Source of the DNA: Herbidospora yilanensis | GTDB lineage: Bacteria > Actinomycetota > Actinomycetes > Streptosporangiales > Streptosporangiaceae | Reading direction: 5' to 3' | DNA: 64,000 bases | Assembly: GCF_001570565.1 (NCBI RefSeq) | Contig: NZ_BBXE01000014.1 | Span: 186,001 to 250,000, forward strand | In this document: positions 47,359-55,959 of the stretch, piece after piece | How the letters are laid out: every line of letters begins with the position of its first letter | Numbering within the stretch: position 1 is the stretch's first letter | The notes under the pieces: generated by a model | The model's input: the letters and a program-made list of their open reading frames with translations, nothing else | What the model was told of the DNA's origin: nothing | Database searches by the model: none | Translations under genes and position numbers: made by a program

Positions 47359-48306
47359 TCAATTCTCCGGCGTCCAGGATGACGCGATTTCCGCCGCGAG
47401 GCGGGTGTTTCCGCGGACTGCCGCGAGGTTGGCGGCAAGTGAGGCGCCTTGGGTGGCCTCGACCAGGTATTCCAGCAAGTACGGGGTGATGGCCTGACCC
47501 GTCACCCCGCCGGTCTCGGCCGCCCGGAGGGCCTCGGCGAGGACGCGGTCGTGCAGGGCCGGGTCGAGCTGCTCGTCCTCCGGGACGGGGTTGGCGACGA
47601 TCAGGGCGGTCTCGGGGCCGCCGAGGGCGTCCTGGGCGCGCATGATGCCGGCCGCCTCCCCGGCCGACTCGATGCGCCAGTCGACCGGTTCGCCGGAGGT
47701 GTGCAGGTAGAAGCCGGGGAAGGTGTCCGTGCGGAAGCCGACCACGGTGACCTGGCGCGTTTCGAGGCGCTGCAGTGTGGCGGGCACGTCCAGGATCGAC
47801 TTCACGCCGGCGCAGACGACCGTGATGCGGGTGCGGCTCAGCGTGTCGATGTCGGCCGACTCGTCCTGCACCGAGGTGTAGCCGCGGTGCACGCCGCCCA
47901 GGCCGCCGGTGGCGAACACGCGGATGCCGGCCCGCGCGGCCAGGAACGAGGTCGCCGAGACCGTCGTCGCGCCGCTCAGCCTGAGCGTGGCGCACGGCGC
48001 GAGGTCGCGGAAGCCGAGCTTGCGCAGCCCCGGCTCGGTCGCGACCCGCACCAGTTCCTCGTCGGTCAGGCCGGCCCGGGGCACGCCGTCGAGCACCGCG
48101 ACCGTGGCCGGGACCGCGCCGCCCGCCCTGACGAGTCCTTCCAGCTCACGGGCCACTTCGAGGTTCCTGGGCTGCGGCAGGCCGTGGGAGATGATGGTCG
48201 ACTCCAGTGCCACCACCGGGCGGCCCTCCGCGAGCGCGGTCGCCACTTCCTCGGAACGCTTGATCATTTGAAATATCCCCATACGTCGCAGGTGGTCCCA
48301 GAGCAC
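47359..48306 (-). CDS. psuG: pseudouridine-5'-phosphate glycosidase
   Basis: A 315-aa enzyme splitting pseudouridine 5'-phosphate into uracil and ribose 5-phosphate, allowing reuse of modified RNA bases. Conserved family stretches are RPVVALESTIISHGLPQPRN, GATTVSATSFLAA, VFATGGLGGVHRGY, the catalytic-lysine segment VVCAGVKSILD, and IVANPVPEDEQLDPA. E. coli PsuG has a similar number of residues before the first conserved block, which supports GTG 48306; ATG 48282 and ATG 48267 are alternatives. It is followed by psuK in an operon. Confidence 0.93.
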   Translation of the reverse strand: MLWDHLRRMGIFQMIKRSEEVATALAEGRPVVALESTIISHGLPQPRNLEVARELEGLVRAGGAVPATVAVLDGVPRAGLTDEELVRVATEPGLRKLGFRDLAPCATLRLSGATTVSATSFLAARAGIRVFATGGLGGVHRGYTSVQDESADIDTLSRTRITVVCAGVKSILDVPATLQRLETRQVTVVGFRTDTFPGFYLHTSGEPVDWRIESAGEAAGIMRAQDALGGPETALIVANPVPEDEQLDPALHDRVLAEALRAAETGGVTGQAITPYLLEYLVEATQGASLAANLAAVRGNTRLAAEIASSWTPEN

Positions 48307-48326
48307 TCACAAATGTAAGGTGCGGA

Positions 48327-48368
48327 CATGGTGTCCCAGCCGCAGCCCCATTGGCAGACCGGTCTCTA
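48327..48368 (+). CDS. possible 13-codon leaderless leader peptide
   Basis: ATG 48327 lies 6 nt after a -10-like TAAGGT (48315-48320) and opens a reading frame MVSQPQPHWQTGL followed by stop. It precedes the FAD oxidoreductase gene by 46 bp. The spacing repeats the leaderless pattern of the window. It may be translated as a leader peptide or be chance. Confidence 0.3.
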
Positions 48369-48414
48369 GCCCCGCTCCCGCTTTCGTCACGCCACGAAAC
48401 CGAGGGGACTCACC

Positions 48415-49902
48415 ATGTTCGACGTCGTCATCGCCGGGGCCGGCCACAACGGCCTGGTCGCCGCCGCCTATCTCGCCCGCGCGGGCAGGAGCGTGCTCCT
48501 GCTGGAGCGGTTCGGCCACGTGGGCGGCCTGGCCGTCTCGGCCCAGGCCTTCCCGGGGGTCGAGGCCCGGGTCTCGCGCTACTCCTATCTCGTCAGCCTG
48601 CTGCCCTCCAAGGTCGTGACCGACCTGGGGCTGCCGCTCGACCTGCGGCGGCGGCGCTTCTCGTCGTACACGCCGGTCGGTGACGGCGGCCTGCTGGTCG
48701 ACGGCGGCGACGACGACCGCACGGCCGCCTCGTTCGCGAACGTCACCGGGAGCGGCCACGAGATCGTCGCCTGGCGGCGCTTCTACGCCATGACGGCCGC
48801 CGCCGCGACCGCCGTCGCGCCCACCCTGATCGAGCCGCTGATGCCGCGCGAGCGCCTCCGCGACCTGGTGGGCGAGGCGTGGACCGATCTGTTCGAACGC
48901 CCCATCGGCCAGGTGGTGAACGAGCGGTTCGCCGACGACGTGGTGCGCGGGGTGGTGCTCACCGACGCCCTGATCGGCACCTTCGCCGACCCCGACGCCG
49001 ACCTGCTGGCCAACCGGTGTTTCCTCTACCACGTCATCGGCGACGGCACGGGCGACTGGAACGTCCCGGTCGGCGGCATGGGCGCCGTCACGGGCGGCCT
49101 CGCCGAGATCGCCCGCAAGGCGGGCGCGCAGATCCGGGTGAACGCCGAGGTGGTCGCGATCGACCCGGCGACCGGCGAGGTGACGTACCGGGACGAGAGC
49201 GGCGAGCACACCGTGACCGGCGGGAAGGTCCTCGCGAACCTGCCCCCCTTCACGCTCGCGCGCCTGCTCGGCGAGGAGGTCCCGGAACGGCCCGAAGGCG
49301 CCCAGCTCAAGATCAACATGGTGCTGAAGCGGCTGCCCCGGCTGAAGGACCCCTCGGTCGACCCGCGGGAGGCCTTCAGCGGCACCTTCCACATCAACGA
49401 GAGCCGCGACCAGCTCGCCGCCGCCTTCCGGCAGGCGTCGGCGGGGGAGATCCCCGGCCTGCCGCCCGCCGAGGTCTACTGCCACTCGCTGACCGACCCC
49501 TCGATCCTCGGCGCCGACCTGCGCGCTTCCGGCGCGCAGACCATGACGCTGTTCGGCCTGCACATGCCCGCGCGGTTGTTCGACCGCCCGGAGGCCAAGG
49601 AGGAGGCGGTGCGCCGCACCCTCGCCTCGATCGACTCGGTGCTCGCCGAACCCATCGAGGACGTGCTGCTGCCCGGCTGCCTGGAGGCCAAGACCCCCCT
49701 CGACCTGGAGAAGGACGCGGCCCTGCCCGGCGGGCACATCTTCCACCAGGACCTGTCGTGGCCCTACGCCGAGGGAGAGGGCCGCTGGGGCGTGGAGACC
49801 GCCCACGAACGGCTGCTGCTGTGCGGGGCGGGCGCCCGGCGCGGCGGCGGGGTGAGCGGGATCCCGGGCCACAACGCCGCGATGGCCGTTCTGGGTCGTT
49901 AA
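48415..49902 (+). CDS. FAD-dependent oxidoreductase (phytoene-desaturase/PYROXD2-like)
   Basis: A 495-aa flavoprotein. The N-terminal Rossmann motif is [21 protein letters not shown] with the acidic end of strand two at LLLERF, then [20 protein letters not shown]. The C-terminal FAD contact is [20 protein letters not shown]. Family members oxidise carotenoid precursors or amines; no carotenoid gene is nearby, so the substrate is open. The ATG follows GAGGGGA by six bases. Its promoter is shared with the divergent psuG. Confidence 0.85.
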   Translation: MFDVVIAGAGHNGLVAAAYLARAGRSVLLLERFGHVGGLAVSAQAFPGVEARVSRYSYLVSLLPSKVVTDLGLPLDLRRRRFSSYTPVGDGGLLVDGGDDDRTAASFANVTGSGHEIVAWRRFYAMTAAAATAVAPTLIEPLMPRERLRDLVGEAWTDLFERPIGQVVNERFADDVVRGVVLTDALIGTFADPDADLLANRCFLYHVIGDGTGDWNVPVGGMGAVTGGLAEIARKAGAQIRVNAEVVAIDPATGEVTYRDESGEHTVTGGKVLANLPPFTLARLLGEEVPERPEGAQLKINMVLKRLPRLKDPSVDPREAFSGTFHINESRDQLAAAFRQASAGEIPGLPPAEVYCHSLTDPSILGADLRASGAQTMTLFGLHMPARLFDRPEAKEEAVRRTLASIDSVLAEPIEDVLLPGCLEAKTPLDLEKDAALPGGHIFHQDLSWPYAEGEGRWGVETAHERLLLCGAGARRGGGVSGIPGHNAAMAVLGR

Positions 49903-49924
49903 GGGTCCTCTCAGAGGCGGTCGT

Positions 49925-49930
49925 TACCGT
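49925..49930 (+). promoter_or_regulatory. -10-like hexamer for the two-component operon
   Basis: TACCGT ends 6 nt before GTG 49937. The small palindrome CCTCTCAGAGG lies just upstream (49908-49918) and may be a terminator remnant or operator. Confidence 0.45.
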
Positions 49931-49936
49931 GTGAGC

Positions 49937-50632
49937 GTGACGGACGAAACACCCCGGCTCCTGGTCGTCGACGACGAACCCGCCCTGCGTGAGGCGCTGC
50001 GGCGCAGCCTGGAGTTCGAGGGATACCGGGTCGGGACGGCCTCCGACGGGCTGGCCGCGCTGGCCGAGCTCCAGCGCGAGCCCTACGACGCCGTCCTGCT
50101 CGACGTCATGATGCCGCGCCTCGACGGGCTCACCACCTGCCGCCGCCTCCGGGCGGTCGGCGACCACGTGCCGATCCTGATGCTGACCGCCCGCGACGCC
50201 GTCGGCGACCGCGTCTCGGGCCTGGACGCCGGGGCCGACGACTACCTGGTCAAACCGTTCGAGCTCGACGAACTGCTGGCCCGGGTGCGGGCGCTGCTGC
50301 GGCGCGGCGCCCTGGCCGCCGGGGACGGCGCCGAACTGTCCTTCGAGGGCCTGCGGATGAACCCGGCCACCCGGGAGGTCCGGCGCGGCCGGCGGCCCCT
50401 CGACCTGACCCGGACCGAGTTCCTGCTGCTGGAGCTGTTCCTGGCCCATCCCCGGCAGGTGCTGAGCCGGGAGCAGATCCTCAGCGCGGTGTGGGGCTTC
50501 GACTTCGAACCCTCGTCCAACTCCCTGGACGTCTATGTCATGTACCTGCGCCGCAAGACCGAGGCCGGTGGGGAGCCGCGGCTGATCCACACCGTGCGCG
50601 GGGTCGGCTACGTGCTGAAGGCCGCGCCGTGA
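49937..50632 (+). CDS. OmpR-family response regulator (MprA-like)
   Basis: A 231-aa response regulator. The receiver domain has the acidic pair D12-D13, phosphoacceptor D56 (LLDVMMP), T in LMLTARD and K in YLVKPFE. The C-terminal winged helix is of the OmpR type ([34 protein letters not shown]). It is the partner of the histidine kinase, whose start overlaps its stop (GTGA). It is most similar in style to MprA/PrrA of mycobacteria; the signal is unknown. GTG 49937 is preferred because of the -10 box; GTG 49931 adds two residues. Confidence 0.92.
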   Translation: MTDETPRLLVVDDEPALREALRRSLEFEGYRVGTASDGLAALAELQREPYDAVLLDVMMPRLDGLTTCRRLRAVGDHVPILMLTARDAVGDRVSGLDAGADDYLVKPFELDELLARVRALLRRGALAAGDGAELSFEGLRMNPATREVRRGRRPLDLTRTEFLLLELFLAHPRQVLSREQILSAVWGFDFEPSSNSLDVYVMYLRRKTEAGGEPRLIHTVRGVGYVLKAAP

Positions 50633-51975
50633 GCCTGCGGCGGCGCGTCACGATCGTGATCGCGGTGGCGGTGGCCGTCGCCATCGCCGTCTGCGCCGGG
50701 GCGAGCTGGCTGATCGTCCGCGACCGGCTCCGCGACCAGCTCGTGGAGTCGCTGGAGCAGTTCCCCGTGCTCGACGTGCAGGTCGCGCAGGCGCTGGCCC
50801 GCTGTGGCCAGGACTACCCCGACCAGCCGTGGGACCCTTCGGGGCGCGGCTGGCAGCTCGTCAGGGCCGACGGGTCGATCTGCCAGGAGGGCTCCTCGGC
50901 GCTCGACCCCCTGCCCGCCGAACTCGCGCTCGCCGCCGCCTCGGGCCGGCCGGTGGTGCGCGACGGCGTCCTGCGCGGCAAGTACCAGACGCCCGTCATC
51001 GCCTACACCGAATGGTTCGAGCCCGGCACGGCGCTGACCGTGTTCCGGTCGACGCGGGAGATGGACACCTCGTTGCGGGTGCTCGGCCTGGTGCTCGCCG
51101 GGGTCTGCGCCGTCGGGGTGCTCGGCGCCTGCGTCACCGGCCTCTATCTGGCCCGGACGGCCCTGCGCCCCGTCGCGTCGCTGACGGGCGCGGTCGAGCA
51201 CGTGGCCAGGACCGAGGACCTGGAGGTCCGCATCCCCGTCGACGGCAAGGACGAGATCGCCCGCCTGGGCGCCGCCTTCAACACGATGACCGCCGCGCTG
51301 GCCGCCTCGCGGGACCGCCAGCGGCAGCTCGTCTCCGACGCCGGCCACGAGCTGCGCACCCCCCTCACCTCCCTGCGCACCAACATCGACCTGCTGCTCC
51401 GCAGCGAGAACACCGGCCGCCCGCTCGCGCCCGAGGCCAAGCGGCGGCTGCTGGTCAGCGTGAAGGAACAGTTCGAGGAGATGTCGTCGCTCATCGCCGA
51501 CCTGCTGGAACTGTCCCGGAACGCGGAGACCGGCGGCTCCTCGACCGATGTGGAGCTCCAGGACATCGTCTCGGCGGCGGTGGACCGGGCCCGGCGGCGC
51601 GGCCCCGGGCTGGTCTTCGACGTGGAGTTGTCCCCGTGGCGGGTGCGCGGGGATGTGCGCGGGTTGCAGCGTGCGGCCGTTAACATTCTGGACAATGCGG
51701 TCAAGTTCAGCCCAGAGGGGGGCACCGTGACCGTCCGCTTGCGGGACGGCGAACTGACCGTCCGGGACGAGGGACCAGGCATCGCCGACGAGGAGCTCCC
51801 GCACGTCTTCGAACGCTTCTGGCGATCGCCCGCCGCGCGCAGCCTGCCCGGTTCGGGCCTGGGCCTGGCCATCGTCGCCCAGGCGGTGCGGGCCGCCGAA
51901 GGCGACGTGCGCCTGGCGAGCGGCCCGTCGGGCGGGACGACGGTGACCGTGAAGCTGCCCGGAACCGCCGCGTGA
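50629..51975 (+). CDS. sensor histidine kinase (MprB-like)
   Basis: A 448-aa membrane kinase. TM1 is ~residues 8-28, an extracellular sensor region of ~115 residues follows, TM2 is ~146-170, then HAMP, the dimerisation box with phosphoacceptor H240 ([15 protein letters not shown]), N-box ([14 protein letters not shown]), G1 [11 protein letters not shown] and G2 [13 protein letters not shown]. It phosphorylates the upstream regulator. The sensor region holds two cysteines, possibly forming a disulfide. It overlaps both neighbours by four bases, and a glycosyltransferase gene follows in the same operon. Confidence 0.92.
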   Translation: MSLRRRVTIVIAVAVAVAIAVCAGASWLIVRDRLRDQLVESLEQFPVLDVQVAQALARCGQDYPDQPWDPSGRGWQLVRADGSICQEGSSALDPLPAELALAAASGRPVVRDGVLRGKYQTPVIAYTEWFEPGTALTVFRSTREMDTSLRVLGLVLAGVCAVGVLGACVTGLYLARTALRPVASLTGAVEHVARTEDLEVRIPVDGKDEIARLGAAFNTMTAALAASRDRQRQLVSDAGHELRTPLTSLRTNIDLLLRSENTGRPLAPEAKRRLLVSVKEQFEEMSSLIADLLELSRNAETGGSSTDVELQDIVSAAVDRARRRGPGLVFDVELSPWRVRGDVRGLQRAAVNILDNAVKFSPEGGTVTVRLRDGELTVRDEGPGIADEELPHVFERFWRSPAARSLPGSGLGLAIVAQAVRAAEGDVRLASGPSGGTTVTVKLPGTAA

Positions 51976-52703
51976 TCGAGATCGTGCTGCCCGTCTACAA
52001 CGAGGAACGGGTGCTGGCGTCGAGCGTGTCCACACTGCTCGGCTTCCTCCGCCGGGAGTGTCCCTTCCCGGCCCAGGTGACCGTGGCCGACAACGGCTCG
52101 ACGGACGCCACCTGGCAGGTGGCCCGATCTCTGGACGACGTCCGGACGATCCGCCTGGACGCCAAAGGCCGCGGGCTCGCCCTGCGGGAGGCCTGGTCGT
52201 GGAGCCAGGCCGACGTGGTGGCGTACATGGACATCGACCTGTCCACCGACCTGGCCGGCTTCGTGCCCCTCGTCGCCCCGTTGCTGGCGGGGGAGTGCGA
52301 CATCGCGGTCGGCTCCCGGCTGGCCCCCGGCTCGTCGGTGGTCCGCGGTCCCCGCCGGGAACTCATCTCCCGCACCTACAACCGGCTGCTGCGCTCGCTC
52401 GGCGCGGAGTTCACCGACGCCCAGTGCGGCTTCAAGGCGCTGCGCACCCCGGTCGCGCGGGAGTTACTCCCGCACGTGACCGACGACGCCTGGTTCTTCG
52501 ACACCGAACTGCTGCTCAAGGCCCAGTGGGGCGGCTACCGCATCCACGAGGTGCCCGTGCGGTGGGTCGACGATCCCGACAGCAGCGTGGACGTCGTGCG
52601 CACCTCGATCGCCCAGCTACGCGGCCTCGCCCGGGTGGTGTCGGAACACGATCGCGGGGTAGCCGCAGCCACATGGACAAACAGGCATTCATCGCGCTCC
52701 TGA
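51972..52703 (+). CDS. family 2 glycosyltransferase (dolichol-phosphate mannosyltransferase-like)
   Basis: A 243-aa GT-A transferase. The nucleotide-sugar motifs are [22 protein letters not shown], and the DxD metal site in YMDIDLSTD, then GSRLAPGS and DAQCGFKAL, typical of polyprenyl-phosphate sugar synthases. It lacks C-terminal membrane helices. It would charge a lipid carrier for cell-wall or glycoprotein sugars. It is third in the operon with the two-component pair, so wall stress control is plausible. The last 31 bp overlap the ferritin-like gene in another frame. Confidence 0.87.
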   Translation: MIEIVLPVYNEERVLASSVSTLLGFLRRECPFPAQVTVADNGSTDATWQVARSLDDVRTIRLDAKGRGLALREAWSWSQADVVAYMDIDLSTDLAGFVPLVAPLLAGECDIAVGSRLAPGSSVVRGPRRELISRTYNRLLRSLGAEFTDAQCGFKALRTPVARELLPHVTDDAWFFDTELLLKAQWGGYRIHEVPVRWVDDPDSSVDVVRTSIAQLRGLARVVSEHDRGVAAATWTNRHSSRS

Positions 52704-53089
52704 ACGAGGACCTCGAAAGCGAATACCGCTCGATCGTCCAGTACACCCAGCACGCGGCGACCATCAAGGGCGCCGAACACCAGCCCATCGTCGAGGAGAT
52801 GCGCGCCCACCTGTCACAGGAACTCGAACACGCCTCCGCCCTGGCGGAGCAGATCGACTTCCTCGGCGGCGTCCCCTCGGTGCAGGTCCCGCACATCCCC
52901 GACGCCCACGACGGCGCCGCCGCCCTCCGGCTCGACCTGGAGCTGGAGGAGACCCAGCTCGTCCGCTACCGGGAGCGGGTCGAACAGGCCGTCGCCCTCG
53001 GCCTGCCCGACGTGGCCGAAGCCCTGCGCCCGCTGCTCCAGCAGACCCAGGACCACGTCATGGACCTGCGGGGCGCCCTCGGCGGATGA
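52673..53089 (+). CDS. ferritin-like four-helix-bundle protein
   Basis: A 138-aa helical protein. The first helix reads FIALLNEDLESEYRSIVQYT, the second VEEMRAHLSQELEHASALAE, giving E...ExxH di-iron ligands like those of bacterioferritin, Dps or rubrerythrin-related proteins. The fourth helix is less typical. Iron binding or oxygen handling is likely; an iron store is not shown. Its ATG lies within the glycosyltransferase gene, with GGGTAG upstream. The last 32 bp overlap the convergent acyl-CoA synthetase gene. Confidence 0.8.
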   Translation: MDKQAFIALLNEDLESEYRSIVQYTQHAATIKGAEHQPIVEEMRAHLSQELEHASALAEQIDFLGGVPSVQVPHIPDAHDGAAALRLDLELEETQLVRYRERVEQAVALGLPDVAEALRPLLQQTQDHVMDLRGALGG

Positions 53090-55184
53090 CGGCGTCGACC
53101 GCCGTCGCGGTCCGTCCGCGCAGGATGACGGGGTTGACCTCGACCAGCGCGAAGCCCTCCCGGCGGGTCATGCCGGCGATCGCGACGGCGGTCCGGGCGA
53201 GTGTCCCGACGTCCGGAACGAGCCGGGCGGCCCTCAGTTCCCGTACGGCCCGCGCGACCCGCTCCGGCGTGACGGGGAGCGGGATGACGGCGGCGTCGTC
53301 GAACACCTCCACCCATGCTCCGCCGAGCGCGATGACGACGACCGGGGTGACGGCGTCGTACCGGACGGAGACCATGACCTCGACCCCCGGGGGGACCATC
53401 TCCTCGATCAGGACCGGCGGGGGGAGTTGCCGCAGGGCCCTGTCGAGGTCTTCTCGTGTCGAGACGCCCAGGATGACGCCGCCTTCGGCGGCCTTGTGGC
53501 GGATGTCGGGGGAGTGGACCTTGACCACGACGGTGCCCAGCTCCTTCCGGAGCGCTTCCGCTTCCTCCGGGCCGGCGGCCACCGCGCCTCGGGGGACGGC
53601 GATGCCGTGGGCCTTGAGGCAGGCCTTGCCGTCGGCCTCGCTGAGCCAGGTGTGCGGGTGGCGTTCGCCGGATGAGACGTCCGGCGGCGTGTGCGATGCC
53701 TGCTGGGAACAGTGGGCGATCTCGCGCAGGCGGTCCAGGTCGAGCCGGGCCGTCATGGCGTGAGCGCAGATCAGGCCCTCGGTGAGACCCGCTGCCGGGA
53801 CCACCCCCAGGTCGGTGAGGTGTTCGGCGGTGGCCTCCGGCATGAGCTCGGGGAGGGTGGCGGCCACGACGACCGGGATGTGCAGATTCGCCGCCGCGCG
53901 GGTGATGCCGTCGAGGGCGGCGTCCCACGCCTCCGTCTGCTCGGCGTCCAGCTCCTCCGGACGGTCGTGGTAGGCCAGCACCACGCCGATCGCCGGGTCG
54001 TGGGCGGCCGCGGTGATGATGTCGGCGGTCTGCCGCGTCTCGCCGAAGACGACGGCGGTGTAGTCGAGGGGGTTGGCGGCGGTGGCGGTGCCGGGAAGCA
54101 GGCCCTTCAGCCGGTGGACTGTGCCGGCGCTCAAGGGCGGGAGCGGGATCCTGAGCCGGGCGGCCTCGTCGGCGGCGACGGCGGCGTCGCCGCCGGAACA
54201 GGTCACCACCAGGACACCGCTTCGATGGGGCCGGGTGTTCCCCGGAAGGGCGCTTGGCACATCGCCGCCGGTGCCCGAGGGGTGCGGGCTCGCTTCGTCT
54301 CTGCCGGCGGAGCGCCCGGCGCGGCTCAGGGCTTTGGCCAGTTCCAGGAGTTCGTGGGGGTTGCGGGCCCACACGCCGCCCGCTTCCTCGATCAGCGCCT
54401 TCAGGACGCGGTGGTCGCCCGCGACCGCGCCCGTGTGGGCGGACGCGGCGGCGGCCCCCTGTTCGCTGGAGCCCGCCTTCAGGACGGCCACCCGGATGCC
54501 GTGTTCGGCCGCGAGCGCGAGGGCCGCCGGGAGGCCGGGGTCTTCGGTTTCGAGGTAGAGGGCGGCCGAGGTCACGCCGTCGAGTTCGGTCAGGGCCGCG
54601 AGGTAGTCGGATGCGGTGAGGATCGCCTGGTTGCCACCCGAGATGACGGTGTGGAGCCGCAGCGCGCGCCTGCTGAGCAGGGCGTTGACCGCCACGTTGC
54701 CGCTCTGCGAGATGAGCGCCACCGGGCCGGGGCGTCGGGGGAGGTAGGCGTCGCCCCACATCGGGGCCTTGCCGACCACGGAGACGATGCCGTTCCCGTT
54801 GGGGCCGCAGACGGGGAGGTCGTGGGCGAGGGCGATCCGGCGGAGGTCGTCCTGGAGGGCCCGGCCCTCGGGGACCTCGGCGAAACCGGCCGCGAGTACG
54901 ACCGCGCCGCCACACCCTCGTTCCCCCGCCTGCCGGAGAAGGTCCGGCACGGTGGCCGCCGGGGTCGCGATCACGAGCGCGTCCGGGACGATCGGCAGGT
55001 CGCCGATGGTCGGCACGCAGGACACGCCGCAGACCTCGCGGGCGGTGGGGTGCACCCCGTGCACGGGCCCCGGGAAACCGGCGGTGACCAGGTTGGCGAC
55101 CGCCTGGTTGCCATAGGAGCCGGGGCGGGTCGAAGCGCCGACGACGGCGACCGAACGGGGAGCGAGCAGGCGCGCGGGTCTCAC
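53058..55184 (-). CDS. ADP-forming acyl-CoA synthetase (acetate-CoA ligase family, fused)
   Basis: A 708-aa fusion. The CoA-binding domain (VAVVGASTRPGSYGNQAVAN) is followed by succinyl-CoA-ligase-like domains with GPVALISQSGNVAVNALLSR and the phospho-His site ASAHTGAVAGD. The C-terminal ATP-grasp begins at about residue 495 (VVVKVHSPDIRHKAAEGGVI) and contains PVLIEEMVPPGVEVMV. It makes acyl-CoA from an organic acid with ATP, giving ADP. A variable Ser/Pro/Arg insert (about 285-320) interrupts the second domain. It shares an operator motif with the TetR gene and the acyl-CoA dehydrogenase downstream. Confidence 0.88.
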   Translation of the reverse strand: MRPARLLAPRSVAVVGASTRPGSYGNQAVANLVTAGFPGPVHGVHPTAREVCGVSCVPTIGDLPIVPDALVIATPAATVPDLLRQAGERGCGGAVVLAAGFAEVPEGRALQDDLRRIALAHDLPVCGPNGNGIVSVVGKAPMWGDAYLPRRPGPVALISQSGNVAVNALLSRRALRLHTVISGGNQAILTASDYLAALTELDGVTSAALYLETEDPGLPAALALAAEHGIRVAVLKAGSSEQGAAAASAHTGAVAGDHRVLKALIEEAGGVWARNPHELLELAKALSRAGRSAGRDEASPHPSGTGGDVPSALPGNTRPHRSGVLVVTCSGGDAAVAADEAARLRIPLPPLSAGTVHRLKGLLPGTATAANPLDYTAVVFGETRQTADIITAAAHDPAIGVVLAYHDRPEELDAEQTEAWDAALDGITRAAANLHIPVVVAATLPELMPEATAEHLTDLGVVPAAGLTEGLICAHAMTARLDLDRLREIAHCSQQASHTPPDVSSGERHPHTWLSEADGKACLKAHGIAVPRGAVAAGPEEAEALRKELGTVVVKVHSPDIRHKAAEGGVILGVSTREDLDRALRQLPPPVLIEEMVPPGVEVMVSVRYDAVTPVVVIALGGAWVEVFDDAAVIPLPVTPERVARAVRELRAARLVPDVGTLARTAVAIAGMTRREGFALVEVNPVILRGRTATAVDAVIRRGRPAGP

Positions 55185-55193
55185 CCTCCCAAC

Positions 55194-55211
55194 ACTGGTT
55201 GGTCAACCAGT
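55194..55211. promoter_or_regulatory. TetR operator: perfect inverted repeat between the synthetase and TetR genes
   Basis: ACTGGTTGGTCAACCAGT has 8-bp perfect arms and a 2-bp centre. It lies 10 bp before the synthetase start and 42 bp before the TetR -10 (TAGGCT, 55253-55258). Confidence 0.75.
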
Positions 55212-55252
55212 CAGCAGTCAAGGATGGTCGTCAACACGAGGCGCTGCTGGGG

Positions 55253-55258
55253 TAGGCT
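55253..55258 (+). promoter_or_regulatory. promoter of the TetR gene
   Basis: TAGGCT is the -10, with GTCAAC (55230-55235) a -35-like box at a 17-bp spacing. The -10 ends 6 nt before GTG 55265, so the transcript is leaderless. Confidence 0.55.
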
Positions 55259-55264
55259 TGCCGG

Positions 55265-55900
55265 GTGCGCAGCGCGGAGGGCGCCCGGAGCAGCCGGGCC
55301 GATCAGGCAGATCAGCGCCGGGCCGAACTGCTGGACGCCGCCCGGCGTGTGGTGCTGGAACGGGGCCTCGCCAGCACCCGGGTCTCCGACATCGCGAAAG
55401 CGACCAACGTCAGTGGCGGGCTGATCCACTACCACTTCGCCACCAAAGACGACCTGATCACCGCCATGCTGCGGGCCACCTCGGAGAGCGAGGTCAGGCG
55501 GCTGCGCGAGATCATCGCCGGTCCCGGCACCGCCATCCAGCGGCTCGACCGCGTGTTGCGCTTCTACATCCCCTCGTCGCGCTCCGACCAGAGCTGGATC
55601 CTGTGGCTCGACGCGTGGGCGCTGGGTGTGCGGGAGCCCCACGTACGCGAGATCCTGCTCGAACTCGAAGGCGGCTGGATCGAGATCCTGTCCGAGGTGA
55701 TCTCGCAGGGCATGGAGGCCGGCGAGTTCACCTGCGACGACCCGCAGGGGGCCGCCGAGCGGCTCGACGGCATGCTCGACGGGCTCGTGGTCCGCTACAC
55801 CCTGCATTCGGGGGCGATGTCGCGCAAGCGCCTGCTGGAGCACGCGCGGATCGCGGCGGCCCGCGAGGTGGGCGTCGACCGGTCCTCGTTCCCTGCTTGA
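55265..55900 (+). CDS. TetR-family regulator (BetI-type C-terminus)
   Basis: A 211-aa TetR repressor. The helix-turn-helix is RRAELLDAARRVVLERGLAS, VSDIAKATNVSGGLIHYHFA, followed by a TetR_C_6/BetI-like ligand domain (LWLDAWALGVREPHVREIL). It is divergent from the acyl-CoA synthetase gene and 59 bp upstream of an acyl-CoA dehydrogenase gene. Two related inverted repeats flank it, so it probably represses both neighbours and itself, with an organic acid or acyl-CoA as inducer. Confidence 0.9.
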   Translation: MRSAEGARSSRADQADQRRAELLDAARRVVLERGLASTRVSDIAKATNVSGGLIHYHFATKDDLITAMLRATSESEVRRLREIIAGPGTAIQRLDRVLRFYIPSSRSDQSWILWLDAWALGVREPHVREILLELEGGWIEILSEVISQGMEAGEFTCDDPQGAAERLDGMLDGLVVRYTLHSGAMSRKRLLEHARIAAAREVGVDRSSFPA

Positions 55901-55922
55901 CACGGTGATCGCTCTCCGATTT

Positions 55923-55938
55923 GACTGGGTCGCCAGTC
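55923..55938. promoter_or_regulatory. second TetR operator, before the acyl-CoA dehydrogenase
   Basis: GACTGGGTCGCCAGTC has 6-bp perfect arms around GTCG. It shares ACTGG...CCAGT with the site at 55194-55211. It overlaps a TTGACT -35-like box at 55921. Confidence 0.65.
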
Positions 55939-55959
55939 AGGATCGTTGGGGAGAGCGAC

